64,000 bases of DNA from Longimicrobiales bacterium. Lineage in GTDB: Bacteria; Gemmatimonadota; Gemmatimonadetes; Longimicrobiales; Gaopeijiaceae. Shown here piece by piece: positions 42,424 to 51,304 of this stretch. A program made the translations under genes and the position numbers. Numbering within the stretch: position 1 is the first letter of the stretch; every line of letters begins with the position of its first letter. The stretch spans positions 1-64,000 of the forward strand of contig JANQNV010000323.1 in assembly GCA_028279425.1 (NCBI GenBank). Reading direction: 5' to 3'. The notes beneath the pieces are model-generated. The model was not told the origin of the DNA and did no database searches. It worked only from the letters and a program-made list of their open reading frames with translations.

Positions 42424-43716
42424 TTACTGCGTGGTGAAGAACTGGAATCCGGAATAGGCTTCCATGCCGTGCTCCCCGATGTCGAGGCCGAGGAGCTCCT
42501 CCTCCTTCGACACCCGGAGGCCGACGGTCGCGCGCAGCGCCCACAACCCGACCAATGCGGCGGGGAAGCAGAGTACGGCGGTCGCGATCACACCCTTGAA
42601 CTGCGCCCCGAGGGTGGCCGCGTCCGAGAAGAAGGCGACCGCGAGGGTGCCCCAGATTCCGCACAGCAGATGCACGCTCACGGCCCCGACCGGATCGTCG
42701 AGATGGGCTCGGTCGAGCAGGATCACGCTCGCCACGACCAGAAGGCCTCCCACGAGTCCGATCGCGACGGCGTCGAACGCACTGAACACGTCGGCGCCGG
42801 CGGTGATCGATACGAGCCCGGCGAGCGCTCCGTTCAGCATCATCGAGAGGTCGGGTTTTCCCTGAATCACCCACGACGCCAAGGTCGCGCCGGCGATGCC
42901 TGCGGCGGCGCCCAGCATGGTCGTCATGAAGACCAGCGACACGCCGCCGAACCCGTAGTCGGCGAGTCCCTCACCGCCCGTGGGACTTGCCGAGAGTACC
43001 GAGCCTCCGTTGAAGCCGAACCAGCCGAACCAGAGCAGGAACATGCCGATCGTGGCGAGGGGCATCGAGTGGCCCATGATCGGACGGATCTGCAGTTCGC
43101 CCTCGCGCGTGCGCATGTACTTGCCGATCCGGGGTCCCAGGATGATTGCCCCAGCGAGCGCTCCCCAGCCGCCGACCGAGTGCACGATCGTGGACCCGGC
43201 GAAGTCGTAGAAGCCGGCGGCCTCGAGCGACCCTCCGCCCCACTTCCAGAAGCCGACCAGCGGGTAGATGATCGCGACGTAGAAGGTGGAGAAGACGAGG
43301 AAGGGTCCGATGCGGATGCGCTCGGCCACCGCACCCGACACGATCGTCGCGGCCGTTGCGGCGAACATCGCCTGGAAAACGAAGTCCGACCAATAGGTGT
43401 AGTCGGCGTACTCCGCGGTCATTCCGCCTTCGGGAGGGGCAACGCCGAAGAGGCTGAAGATGCCGCCGAGGCCCTCGAAAGGGAGCCACGCTCCCTCGGC
43501 TACGCCCGGATACATCAGCCCGAAGCCGATGATCGCGTACGTGAGCATCCCGATCGCCACGATCGCCACGTTCTTCGCCAGGATGTTGACCGTATTCTTC
43601 GCGCGCGTCAGCCCCGACTCGATGCAGGCGAAGCCGAGGTGCATCACGAACACCAGAGCCGAGGCGATGAGGATCCAAAGGTTGTTCAGGGCGAAGAGGA
43701 CGGTCTCGCTGGTCAC
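42424..43716 (-). CDS. amtB: ammonium transporter
   Basis: AmtB forms a trimeric ammonium channel. The 430-residue protein has 11 predicted hydrophobic helices and Amt landmarks: the FACIESGLTRAKNTVNIL start, DFAGSTIVHSVGGWGALAGAIILGPR, with the first pore histidine region, and the FNGGSVLSASPTGG segment. The second pore-histidine region is VHLLCGIWGTLAVAFF. Start GTG at 43716. There is no signal peptide-like leader beyond the first helix. The 263-base region upstream, divergent from the CoA-transferase gene, contains no clear sigma54 site. Confidence 0.96.
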   Translation of the reverse strand: MTSETVLFALNNLWILIASALVFVMHLGFACIESGLTRAKNTVNILAKNVAIVAIGMLTYAIIGFGLMYPGVAEGAWLPFEGLGGIFSLFGVAPPEGGMTAEYADYTYWSDFVFQAMFAATAATIVSGAVAERIRIGPFLVFSTFYVAIIYPLVGFWKWGGGSLEAAGFYDFAGSTIVHSVGGWGALAGAIILGPRIGKYMRTREGELQIRPIMGHSMPLATIGMFLLWFGWFGFNGGSVLSASPTGGEGLADYGFGGVSLVFMTTMLGAAAGIAGATLASWVIQGKPDLSMMLNGALAGLVSITAGADVFSAFDAVAIGLVGGLLVVASVILLDRAHLDDPVGAVSVHLLCGIWGTLAVAFFSDAATLGAQFKGVIATAVLCFPAALVGLWALRATVGLRVSKEEELLGLDIGEHGMEAYSGFQFFTTQ

Positions 43717-43979
43717 GAATCAGCCGCGGGTGGGAGGGTAAAGGGGGGCGGCGGCGCACGAAGGGCGGCAACCTACGGGTCGATCCCCGTCGAAGACAGC
43801 CCGGACGTTACGGAGGGGTGATGGATCCGAGACGAAACGGGCTTCCCACCGGCGGGGTGAGTGGGTAGCATCCGGTTTCGAGGTCGGTCGTGGCAGAAAA
43901 TCGGTGAGGGGATCGTGAGCATCGAGAGGTTCGAGAGGGGGACTCGTTTCGTCGTCGCACCTGCACCCGAGGAGGTCGT

Positions 43980-45290
43980 GTGACGCTCCGGAGTCGCAAC
44001 TGGCAGGCAGGTGCGGTGAGTGCCGAAGAGGTCGTCTCGCACATCGGGAGCGGTGAGCGCGTGTTCGTGCATGGGGCCTCGGCCACGCCGACCCCGCTGC
44101 TCGATGCGTTGGCGGCTCGCACCGACCTGGAGGGTGTGCAGCTCTACCACCTGCACCTCGACGGAAACGTCGCCTTCACCGATCCCGCGTGCGAAGGCCG
44201 CGTCTTTTCGAACTCACTCTTCACCGGTGTAGGGCTTCGCAGGCCCATCGCCGAGGGGCGCGCAGACTTCATTCCGGTATTCCTGAGCGACATTCCGCGC
44301 CTCTTCGAGAGCGGTCCCATCCCCCTCGACGTGGCTCTCCTGCAACTGGCCCCTCCCGACCGTCACGGCCACGCCTCGCTGGGGCCCTCGGTCGATGCGG
44401 CCCTCGCCGCTGCCCGGAGCGCCAAGCGGGTCCTTGCCGAGATCAACATCCAGATGCCCCGCACGACGGGGAATTCGGTCATTCCCTTCTCGAAGGTCGA
44501 CGCGTGGATGCGAAGCGATCGTCCGCTCCCGGAGCTTCCGATCCGAGAGGAATCCGAGGTCGAGGCGCGGATCGGAGAGCTCGTCGCCGCCCTGGTCGAA
44601 GACGGCTCCACCCTTCAGATGGGCATAGGGGGGATCCCCGATGCAGCGCTGAGTCGCATGGGCGACAAGGCCGGCCTCGGCATCCACACCGAAATGTTCT
44701 CGGATCGGGTGATCGACCTGATCGAAGGCGGGGTGGTGACGAATGCCCACAAGGAGGTGCATCGTGGGCGCACGGTCACGAGCTTCGTGATGGGGTCGCG
44801 TCGCCTGTACGACTTCGTCGACGACAACCTGATGGTCGAGTTCTATCCCTGTGACCGCACCAACGACACGGCGTTGATCCGGAAGAACCCCAAGGTGGTG
44901 GCCATCAATTCGGCCATCGAGATCGATCTCACGGGGCAGGTCTGCGCCGACTCGATGGGGCATCGCATCTACTCGGGTATCGGCGGGCAGATGGACTTCA
45001 TCCGGGGCGCCGCACTCTCGCCGGGCGGCAAGGGGATCATCGCGCTACCGAGTACGGCGGCGCGCGGCACCGTGTCGCGCATCACGCCCCAGCTCAAGCC
45101 AGGCGCGGGTGTGGTGACCACCCGTGGACACATCCAGTGGGTCGTGACCGAGTACGGAGCGGTGGATCTCCATGGAATGCCGCTCCGGCAGCGTGCCGAG
45201 GCGCTGATCTCCATCGCGCACCCGGATTTCCGCGCCGAGCTGGGGCGCGAATTCCGCGAGGTGCGACATGTGGCGATGAGTCCCGCCTAG
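43980..45290 (+). CDS. acetyl-CoA hydrolase / CoA-transferase family protein
   Basis: A 436-residue family I-type CoA-transferase of the acetyl-CoA hydrolase/4-hydroxybutyrate CoA-transferase group. The N-terminal half has GSGERVFVHGASATPTPLLDAL and DVALLQLAPPDRHGHASLG. The second half has LQMGIGGIPDAAL, the FYPCDRTNDT stretch and GIGGQMDFIRGAALSPGGKGIIALPS. The active-site glutamate is probably in VTEYGAVDLHG. It moves CoA between short-chain acids; acceptor and donor cannot be assigned. GTG start with GAGGAGG five bases upstream. Confidence 0.92.
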   Translation: MTLRSRNWQAGAVSAEEVVSHIGSGERVFVHGASATPTPLLDALAARTDLEGVQLYHLHLDGNVAFTDPACEGRVFSNSLFTGVGLRRPIAEGRADFIPVFLSDIPRLFESGPIPLDVALLQLAPPDRHGHASLGPSVDAALAAARSAKRVLAEINIQMPRTTGNSVIPFSKVDAWMRSDRPLPELPIREESEVEARIGELVAALVEDGSTLQMGIGGIPDAALSRMGDKAGLGIHTEMFSDRVIDLIEGGVVTNAHKEVHRGRTVTSFVMGSRRLYDFVDDNLMVEFYPCDRTNDTALIRKNPKVVAINSAIEIDLTGQVCADSMGHRIYSGIGGQMDFIRGAALSPGGKGIIALPSTAARGTVSRITPQLKPGAGVVTTRGHIQWVVTEYGAVDLHGMPLRQRAEALISIAHPDFRAELGREFREVRHVAMSPA

Positions 45291-45324
45291 GAGCGGCTCG
45301 CCCCATTATTCGGACAGGCTCCTA
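45288..45324. terminator. candidate bidirectional terminator between convergent genes
   Basis: TAGGAGC (45288-45294) and GCTCCTA (45318-45324) form a perfect seven-base inverted repeat 23 bases apart. It spans the whole 31-base gap and includes the TAG stops of both convergent genes. No U-tract follows on either side, so a classical intrinsic terminator is uncertain. Confidence 0.3.
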
Positions 45325-46599
45325 GCTCAGGCTCTTCGTGAGGGTGTCGACCGTCAGCGAATAGCTGCGCATGCCCGAGAGCGCATCGTAGACGATGAGC
45401 CGCGCGCCCCTGTAGCCGAGGCGTTCCGGACTCGCCTCGCTGAACTCCATCAGGCGCTCCGCCAGCGCTCGCTGGGTCCCCGCGGGCACTCCAGCGTCTG
45501 CCTCTTCTTCGAACAGGGCATTGATGGGGATGCTCTGTGGCCGGGACTCCAGCATCGCCATGGTCACGATGCCGACGAGTGCATTGTGCGGGAAGTTGAA
45601 GAGCAGCCCGAGGGGGGAATACCCGTCCCGCCCGGGTTCGAGTGCCGACCACTCCGCCATGAGGGCCGAGCCGTGCGACTCGAGCATCGCGCGGGTTTCG
45701 GCATGCATCGATGCGTACCCTTCCAGAACCGCGGGACACCGCGCACGAAACACCCAGGGATCGGCCGAGAGCGCGAGCAGGAGGGCGCTGCACACCGCGG
45801 TCCGCGACGCGTCTTCGGGCGTCCCCTCGACATAGGCCCGCATCAGCGTGTGGGCCGTATGGAGCAACCACGGGTAGTCGCCGGCGTTGTCGGCCCGCAT
45901 CCGCGACACGTCGCGCTCGTACATGACCCAAAACCCCCATCGGAGGTGCGCGCTCAACACGGCGGCGCTGGCGCGGGCGAAGGTCAGCTGGTGCGCCGTG
46001 TCGAGCCGGCCGATGCGTTCGATGATGCGATCGTACGCCTGCTCTTCGGGGTGGAACTGCGACAGGGCGTAGATGACGAGGGTTTCGGCGTCGCGTACGA
46101 AGACGTGTCCACTACCGCGTTCCCCTTGGAGGGTGGCGAGCAGCTCGGTGACCCGACGCAGATGTGCGTCGGGATCGGCCGTGTCCCACGCGCGCATGGC
46201 CGCGAGCGACAACAGGTGCACGAAGTAGTAGTCGAGCAGGATCGCGAGCGTGACCCGATCGTCGGTCGGACGCGTTTGGGCATCCTCGAAGAAGCCGATC
46301 AACAGTGCGGGGACGATGTCGTCGGTGAAGACGTGCTTCGTGTGGTCCCACGAGTGCAGGACCCGGAAGCCGTCCTGCCAGGTTCGGGCGTCGAGCCGGC
46401 GAACCAGGGCGGCCAAGGGGCCCTTGCGGCCCTCGACGGCGTGCGTGGCCATGACGTGCCGGAGGCGCCGAAGCCGGTCCGGTGTGGCGGCCGACTCCAT
46501 GAGGGAGTCGAGCAGCGTCGCGCGTGCCTCTCCGCCCAGGATGCGCTCGAGGCGATCGGTCAGCTCGTGGACATCGGCGGCGGGATCGGGCGCGGACAC
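45322..46599 (-). CDS. hypothetical protein, predominantly helical
   Basis: A 425-residue soluble-looking protein, mostly helical and rich in Ala, Arg and Leu, with no signal peptide or hydrophobic segments long enough to span a membrane. Notable stretches are VLHSWDHTKHVFTDDIVPALLIGFF, LDYYFVHLLSLAAMRAWD and LRWGFWVMYERDVSRMRADN, with several His/Asp and Trp residues. I do not recognise the family. GTG start. It follows a DinB-family gene by 87 bases and may be last in the sbtA transcription unit. Confidence 0.72.
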   Translation of the reverse strand: MSAPDPAADVHELTDRLERILGGEARATLLDSLMESAATPDRLRRLRHVMATHAVEGRKGPLAALVRRLDARTWQDGFRVLHSWDHTKHVFTDDIVPALLIGFFEDAQTRPTDDRVTLAILLDYYFVHLLSLAAMRAWDTADPDAHLRRVTELLATLQGERGSGHVFVRDAETLVIYALSQFHPEEQAYDRIIERIGRLDTAHQLTFARASAAVLSAHLRWGFWVMYERDVSRMRADNAGDYPWLLHTAHTLMRAYVEGTPEDASRTAVCSALLLALSADPWVFRARCPAVLEGYASMHAETRAMLESHGSALMAEWSALEPGRDGYSPLGLLFNFPHNALVGIVTMAMLESRPQSIPINALFEEEADAGVPAGTQRALAERLMEFSEASPERLGYRGARLIVYDALSGMRSYSLTVDTLTKSLS

Positions 46600-46686
46600 G
46601 GGTGATCGAGGCTCACATCGTCAGGGGGGGAGGTGGGCGCCAATGTCGAGCGCGGGATCGCGGTTGGCAATCGGCTCGTCGCCGCG

Positions 46687-47211
46687 CTACCGCCCCATGA
46701 CCGAGAGGTAGGCCTGCCAGGGCCCGACGGCGCCTCGGTACTGCTTCGCCATCACGCGTGCGATCTGGGCGATGTGGCCGAGATCGTGCGCGACCCAGGT
46801 GGCGAGCAGTTGGGCGAGCGTGACCGTCCCGAGCTCCGGGTGGGTACCCGTGCGGAGCAGATCGCTCGGGTCCAGATCGAGCGACCGGAGCCGCTCGAGG
46901 TTTCGAGCGCGCACCTCGGCGAACCGGTCGAGGAGTTCGCCGAGCGATGCGTCCTGTCGCTCGCGCAGGTGTCGAAAGCGATCGAAGGGCTCGAAGCGGC
47001 GGTCGTCGCCGCTTCGAAGGACGATCTCGACACGAACCATCCAATCGTCTTCTTCGCCGTCGATCAGATGCCCGAGCACGTTGAAGGGGCTCCAAGTGTC
47101 GGGCCCCTCGTCGCCCCGCACCCACGCTGAGGGCAGACCCTGCAGCCACATGCGAAGCAGGCGCGGCGTGCGTTCGAGAACGGCGACGGCGTGTGCGAGA
47201 TCGAAATCCAT
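46687..47211 (-). CDS. DinB-family four-helix protein
   Basis: A 174-residue DinB/YfiT-type protein. Motifs in the fold's order are WSPFNVLGHLIDGEEDDW, with the first metal-ligand histidine, and LLATWVAHDLGHIAQIARVMAKQY, with the second pair. These three histidines fit the DinB metal site. Members act as thiol-dependent S-transferases or metal enzymes; the substrate is unknown. The start lies eight bases after the sbtB stop, so cotranscription with the bicarbonate genes is likely. Confidence 0.88.
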   Translation of the reverse strand: MDFDLAHAVAVLERTPRLLRMWLQGLPSAWVRGDEGPDTWSPFNVLGHLIDGEEDDWMVRVEIVLRSGDDRRFEPFDRFRHLRERQDASLGELLDRFAEVRARNLERLRSLDLDPSDLLRTGTHPELGTVTLAQLLATWVAHDLGHIAQIARVMAKQYRGAVGPWQAYLSVMGR

Positions 47212-47219
47212 GGGTGCCC

Positions 47220-47528
47220 CTAGAACTTCTCGCGGCGGAGCACCGCCACGTCGTCGATGTAGACGATCCCGGCGTAGTGTTCGAAGTAGGTGTCGGCGAC
47301 TTGTTCGGCGATCGCCTCGGCCATCTCGAGACTCCCGACGATCACTTCGATCTTCACCAACGAGAATGCGTTTACCAGCGAGGGCCGGTTCTTGACCCCG
47401 TGGCTCCCCTTCCCGCTGCCTTCGAAGACCGTGTAGCCCTTGGCGCCCGCGGCCTCCACGATCCTCTCGATTTCACGTTCGTTCAGCTTCTCGACCACGA
47501 TCGAGACCTTCTTGGCCATGTAGGTCAT
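47220..47528 (-). CDS. sbtB: PII-like regulator SbtB
   Basis: A 102-residue PII-like protein: KKVSIVVEKLNEREIERIVEAAGAKGYTVFEGSGKGSHG at the start, then VKIEVIVGSLEMAEAIAEQV, as in cyanobacterial SbtB. SbtB binds adenine nucleotides (cAMP, AMP, ADP, ATP, c-di-AMP) and controls SbtA. The C-terminus ends RREKF, so the redox-active cysteine pair of some cyanobacterial SbtB proteins is absent. ATG at 47528 is preceded by GGAGG. It follows sbtA by 28 bases. Confidence 0.88.
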   Translation of the reverse strand: MTYMAKKVSIVVEKLNEREIERIVEAAGAKGYTVFEGSGKGSHGVKNRPSLVNAFSLVKIEVIVGSLEMAEAIAEQVADTYFEHYAGIVYIDDVAVLRREKF

Positions 47529-47556
47529 GGCGTCCTCCACGGTGTTGAGTACGGCG

Positions 47557-48564
47557 TCAGGTGTTGAAGACCAGCTGGGCGAGCGACAGGTACAGGGGAA
47601 TCCCTACCCCGATGGCGATGGGCGTGCCAATCGCGGTGGAAGCTCCGATGTAGGCGGACGGATTCGCGCTGGGGATCCCGGCGCGCAACGTCGGCGGGCC
47701 GGAGATGTCGGAGTTGGAGGCCGCGATCACCGCGAGCAGGACCACCCCGCCGGGACTGAAGCCCGTGGCCAGGTGCAGGAGGTAGCCGGCGCCGAAGGCG
47801 AGGAGGCCGTGCAGAAGCGGCGCGATCAACGCGTAGATCGCATACCAGTGCGCGACCCCGCGCAACTCCGACAGCCGCTGCCAGGCCTCGATGCCGAGTA
47901 CGAGCATGAGAATCGAGAGGAGACCGCGGAACAGCGGATCGTAGAAGGTCTCGAACACCGGCTCGGGATGCGTCACCAGGCCGAGCACGATGCCCAGGAG
48001 CATGGCCGAGATGGCCGAGCCGCGCAGGCTGTCGGCGATGATGTCTCCGTACCCGACCTTCTCCTTGCCCTTCCCCTCGGCGCGCTGACGGTGAACGCCC
48101 GCGAGAACGATCGCGAGGATCAGCGCTGGGATGTCCATGAAGGGGTACAGAGCGGGCACCCACGCCTCGAAGGCGACGCCCTCCTGTTCGAGTACGACGA
48201 GGGCCGCGGCCAGCGTCGAGGCGCTGACGGCTCCAAAGAGCCCCGCAGTGGCGATCCCGTCTTCCATGCGTACTCCCGGCAATCGGGGCAGGGTGAACCG
48301 GCCGATGAGCACGATCAAGCATCCGACCATCGCGGCGGCCAGGACCGGCAAGAGGATCGAGGCAAGTTCGGCCTCCCGGATCTCCATGCCTGCTTCCAGC
48401 CCGATCCGCATCAGCAGCATGAAGACGACGAACTTGTAGATCGCATCGGGAACCTGGAGTCGTGAGCCGAGCGCCGCCACGAGCATGCCGCCGAGCAGGA
48501 AGGCCAGCGTCGGAGACTGGATCTGGCCGGCGAAGGTCGAGAGGAGGTTGTCGAGGAGGGTCAT
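47557..48564 (-). CDS. sbtA: sodium-dependent bicarbonate transporter SbtA
   Basis: A 335-residue inner-membrane protein of the SbtA family with about ten hydrophobic helices: PTLAFLLGGMLVAALGSRL, then IRIGLEAGMEI-like MRIGLEAGMEIREAEL. It also has LFGAVSASTLAAAL, the substrate/sodium-site region, and AVIAASNSDISGPPTLRAGIPSANPSAYIGAS, the second inverted repeat. It imports bicarbonate with Na+. The family is best known from cyanobacteria; here it pairs with sbtB, which strengthens the call. The ATG at 48564 was chosen over a codon at 48594 because the helical core starts just after it. Confidence 0.9.
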   Translation of the reverse strand: MTLLDNLLSTFAGQIQSPTLAFLLGGMLVAALGSRLQVPDAIYKFVVFMLLMRIGLEAGMEIREAELASILLPVLAAAMVGCLIVLIGRFTLPRLPGVRMEDGIATAGLFGAVSASTLAAALVVLEQEGVAFEAWVPALYPFMDIPALILAIVLAGVHRQRAEGKGKEKVGYGDIIADSLRGSAISAMLLGIVLGLVTHPEPVFETFYDPLFRGLLSILMLVLGIEAWQRLSELRGVAHWYAIYALIAPLLHGLLAFGAGYLLHLATGFSPGGVVLLAVIAASNSDISGPPTLRAGIPSANPSAYIGASTAIGTPIAIGVGIPLYLSLAQLVFNT

Positions 48565-48712
48565 GGGCTGCGCGGGGAGGGTGAAAGGACCCACGAAGCT
48601 AGCGGAGCGCCGTCAATAGAAAAATGACAAACTTCGGAACGATTTAATGCATCATGTAGAACGTTCGGGTCGCCCCTTGCGACCGAGGCTCGGGTGCCGG
48701 ATATCAAGCACC

Positions 48713-50626
48713 ATGAGCGTCTTCGCGAAACCCGCCCTCGGGCTGGCGGTGGTCCTGGCCTTCTTCGTGGTCGTAGAACTCGCACTCGGTGTGGTGGGAG
48801 TGGTGCCGGTGAGGGACCGCTCGGACCCCTATGTCGGCTTCGCGGGCTATGCGCCGCTGTTCGTGCCCGCGACCTCGGCGAACGGCGTGCCGGTCTACCG
48901 CACGGCGGCCGCCAAGGCGAACTGGTTCAACCCCCAGGAGTTCACGAGGAAGAAGGCCGCGGGGGCCACGCGGGTCTTCTGCCTGGGTGGGTCGACCACC
49001 TACGGGCGTCCGTACGAGGATCCCACGTCGTTTTGCGGCTGGCTTCGAGCCCTGCTCCCGGTGGCCGATCCGAGTCGCCAATGGGAGGTGGTCAATGCGG
49101 GGGGGATCAGCTACGCCAGCTACCGCATCGTGCGGTTGATGGAAGAACTCGTCGACTACGAGCCCGACCTGTTCATCGTCTACACGGGGCACAACGAGTT
49201 CCTGGAGCGACGCACCTACGGCCGGTTGTTGGATACGCCCGAGCTTCTGCGCGATCTGGGCTCCCTCGCGTCGGGGCTGCGCCTCTATGCCGTGCTCTCC
49301 GACGCGATCTACCCCGAGCGCGACATGCTCGACGAGGAGCTCGATGTCGTTCTGGATCAGTCGGTCGGGCCCGACGACTATCGGCGCGACGATGTGATGC
49401 AGGATGCCGTCCTCACCCACCTCGGCGTCAGCCTTCGCACGATCGAACGGCTCGGCCGGGAGGCGGGGGGCCGAGTCCTGTTCGTGACACCCGCCTCCAA
49501 CGTTCGCGACTTCTCGCCGTTCAAGTCGCAATCGAGCGTCGACCTCGTTCCAGACGAGCGCGCCCGCATCGAGACGCTCAAGGCTGCCATCGACGAACGG
49601 GCGAACGCAGGGGACCACGCCCAGGCACTCGCCCGTGCCGACGAGGGCCTCGCCGTCGACGGACGCGACGCCGACTTGTGGTTTGCGCGCGGGCGCGCCT
49701 TGCTCGAGCTCGCCGACGTGGGGGCCGCCCGAGAGGCACTCCTCACGGCTCGTGACGAGGACATCGCACCGCTGCGGGCTTTGTCTCCGGTTGCCCGCCT
49801 CGTGGTCGAGGTCGCCGAGGAGAGTTCGGCCGGTCTGGTGGACTTCGCGACCATCCTGCAACGTGCTTCGCCCGACGGAATCCCGGGCGACGAGCACTTC
49901 CTCGACCACGTCCACCCCACCATCGCTGCACACCGACTCCTGGCTCTGGCGATCATCGACGAGGTCGTCGAGATGGGTGTTGCGACGAGGGCGGCCAGCT
50001 GGAACGAGTCGGCCGTCGCCGAGGTTACCCGTGGGGTCGAAGGCGGGCTCGACGAAGCGGCACACGCGCGGGCCCTCGCCAACGTCGCTCGGGTCTTGAG
50101 CTGGGCGGGCAAGCAGGATGAGGCGAGAGGAGTCGCGGAACGGGCCACCTCACTGGCTCGGGACCCCCACACCCTCTTCCAGATGGTGACCGTGCTCATG
50201 GCCGACGGCCGCCTCGATGAGGCGGCGCCCTATGCCGCAGAGGCGGCCCGCCTCCTGCCCAACGCCGCTGACGTACGGAAGATGAACGGGATCATCCTTG
50301 CCGAGACCGGTCGGAATGCTGAGGCGATCCGCGAGCTCGAGGCGGCGTCCGAACTCGGTCCCGGCACCGCCGACACCCACTACCACCTGGCCGTCGCATT
50401 GGCGGCCGACGGGCATACGGATCGTGCCCTGGCCGCCTATCGGCGATCGATCGACCTCGAACCGCGCAATGCCGATGCGCTCAACAACGTCGGGACGCTG
50501 CTCGCCCAGCGGGGAGACTACCGTGGGGCGCTGGAGTGGTTCGAGCGCGCTGTCGAGGTCGACCCCTCGCACCCCCATGCTCCGCGAAACCTCGCCCGGG
50601 CGAAAAGCCTCCTGGAGGGCGGGTAG
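48713..50626 (+). CDS. SGNH/GDSL-type hydrolase with TPR repeats
   Basis: A 637-residue protein with an N-terminal membrane anchor (AVVLAFFVVVELALGVVGV). An SGNH-hydrolase-like domain follows (residues about 85-385): FCLGGSTTYG supplies the Ser motif, WEVVNAGGISY and YTGHNEF fit blocks II and III, and FLDHVHPTIAAHRLLA supplies the Asp/His pair. The tail (about 410-635) has TPR units such as ADTHYHLAVALAADGHTDRALAAYRRSIDLEPRN. SGNH enzymes remove acyl groups from polysaccharides and lipids; TPRs suggest a docking partner. AT-rich bases 48617-48655 separate it from sbtA. Confidence 0.82.
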   Translation: MSVFAKPALGLAVVLAFFVVVELALGVVGVVPVRDRSDPYVGFAGYAPLFVPATSANGVPVYRTAAAKANWFNPQEFTRKKAAGATRVFCLGGSTTYGRPYEDPTSFCGWLRALLPVADPSRQWEVVNAGGISYASYRIVRLMEELVDYEPDLFIVYTGHNEFLERRTYGRLLDTPELLRDLGSLASGLRLYAVLSDAIYPERDMLDEELDVVLDQSVGPDDYRRDDVMQDAVLTHLGVSLRTIERLGREAGGRVLFVTPASNVRDFSPFKSQSSVDLVPDERARIETLKAAIDERANAGDHAQALARADEGLAVDGRDADLWFARGRALLELADVGAAREALLTARDEDIAPLRALSPVARLVVEVAEESSAGLVDFATILQRASPDGIPGDEHFLDHVHPTIAAHRLLALAIIDEVVEMGVATRAASWNESAVAEVTRGVEGGLDEAAHARALANVARVLSWAGKQDEARGVAERATSLARDPHTLFQMVTVLMADGRLDEAAPYAAEAARLLPNAADVRKMNGIILAETGRNAEAIRELEAASELGPGTADTHYHLAVALAADGHTDRALAAYRRSIDLEPRNADALNNVGTLLAQRGDYRGALEWFERAVEVDPSHPHAPRNLARAKSLLEGG

Positions 50627-50645
50627 CCCGCCAGGCTCGCCTTGC

Positions 50646-51293
50646 TCAGGAGCCGGCCGATGCAGTGAGGTCACACGGGACGGCGTTCCATGGCGTCGCC
50701 TCTTCGTCGGCCTCCACGAACTCGCCGGTCTCCACCCGTACGACCAGAAACGCCTCGAACGTCCGCCCATCGGGGCTTCGCTGTAGCGTGGCGGTGACGT
50801 GTCGCTCGAGGGCTCCGTCGGAGGGGGACCCCTCGAAGGTGGCGCGGCCGTGCGTGAAGCGGGGGCCGGTGAACCGGGTGCAGGTGGGGTCTACCCCCAG
50901 GCGGGCGCGATGGGCCTCGACGTCGCGTTGCCACTCGCTCCAGAGGGCCACGGTGTCGTACACCTCGGTCCAGCGCTCGACCCCGACGAGGCGGGCGCTG
51001 AGGGGCGGGGGCTCGTCGGTTTCCTTGGGTACGAAGAGGTAGGCGAACTGGTGGTTCCTCACCCACTCGCCGTAGGTGCCGTCCTTCGAGATGTGGAACC
51101 CCGGGCGCGCACTGCGGAGGTCGCCGACCAGCATACCGAGCTGGAGGTCGTCGGCGACGGCGGCGAAGGCTGGATCGGTGATGCGTAGCTCGGGGGCGGG
51201 GCCGCAGCCGGTGAGGAGGGCGCCAGCTACGCCGACCCGACCGAGCCGGAAGACCGGGGCCCAACGGCCCGACCTGGTTGGACGGCAATGCAT
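50646..51293 (-). CDS. hypothetical lipoprotein
   Basis: A 215-residue protein with N-terminal MHCRPTRSGRWAPVFRLGRVGVAGALLTGC, a lipobox at 27-30. The mature domain reads DDLQLGMLVGDLRSARPGF, YLFVPKETDEPPPLSARLVGVERW, and TFEAFLVVRVETGEFVEA. I do not recognise a family. It comes 11 bases after a propeller gene and is the last gene of the second propeller operon. Confidence 0.72.
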   Translation of the reverse strand: MHCRPTRSGRWAPVFRLGRVGVAGALLTGCGPAPELRITDPAFAAVADDLQLGMLVGDLRSARPGFHISKDGTYGEWVRNHQFAYLFVPKETDEPPPLSARLVGVERWTEVYDTVALWSEWQRDVEAHRARLGVDPTCTRFTGPRFTHGRATFEGSPSDGALERHVTATLQRSPDGRTFEAFLVVRVETGEFVEADEEATPWNAVPCDLTASAGS

Positions 51294-51304
51294 GCCTTGG
51301 CGGC

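Noticed and set aside
41806-43821. A 671-residue plus-strand frame over the PII and AmtB genes
   Set aside because: AmtB and PII are unmistakable on the minus strand; the plus frame is rich in His, Glu, Arg and Gly without domains.
43717-43979. Sigma54 promoter for amtB in the divergent gap
   Set aside because: No GG-N10-GC pair with TGGCAC/TTGC spacing was found on the minus strand; the closest match, TGGCAG on the plus strand, lacks the -12 part.
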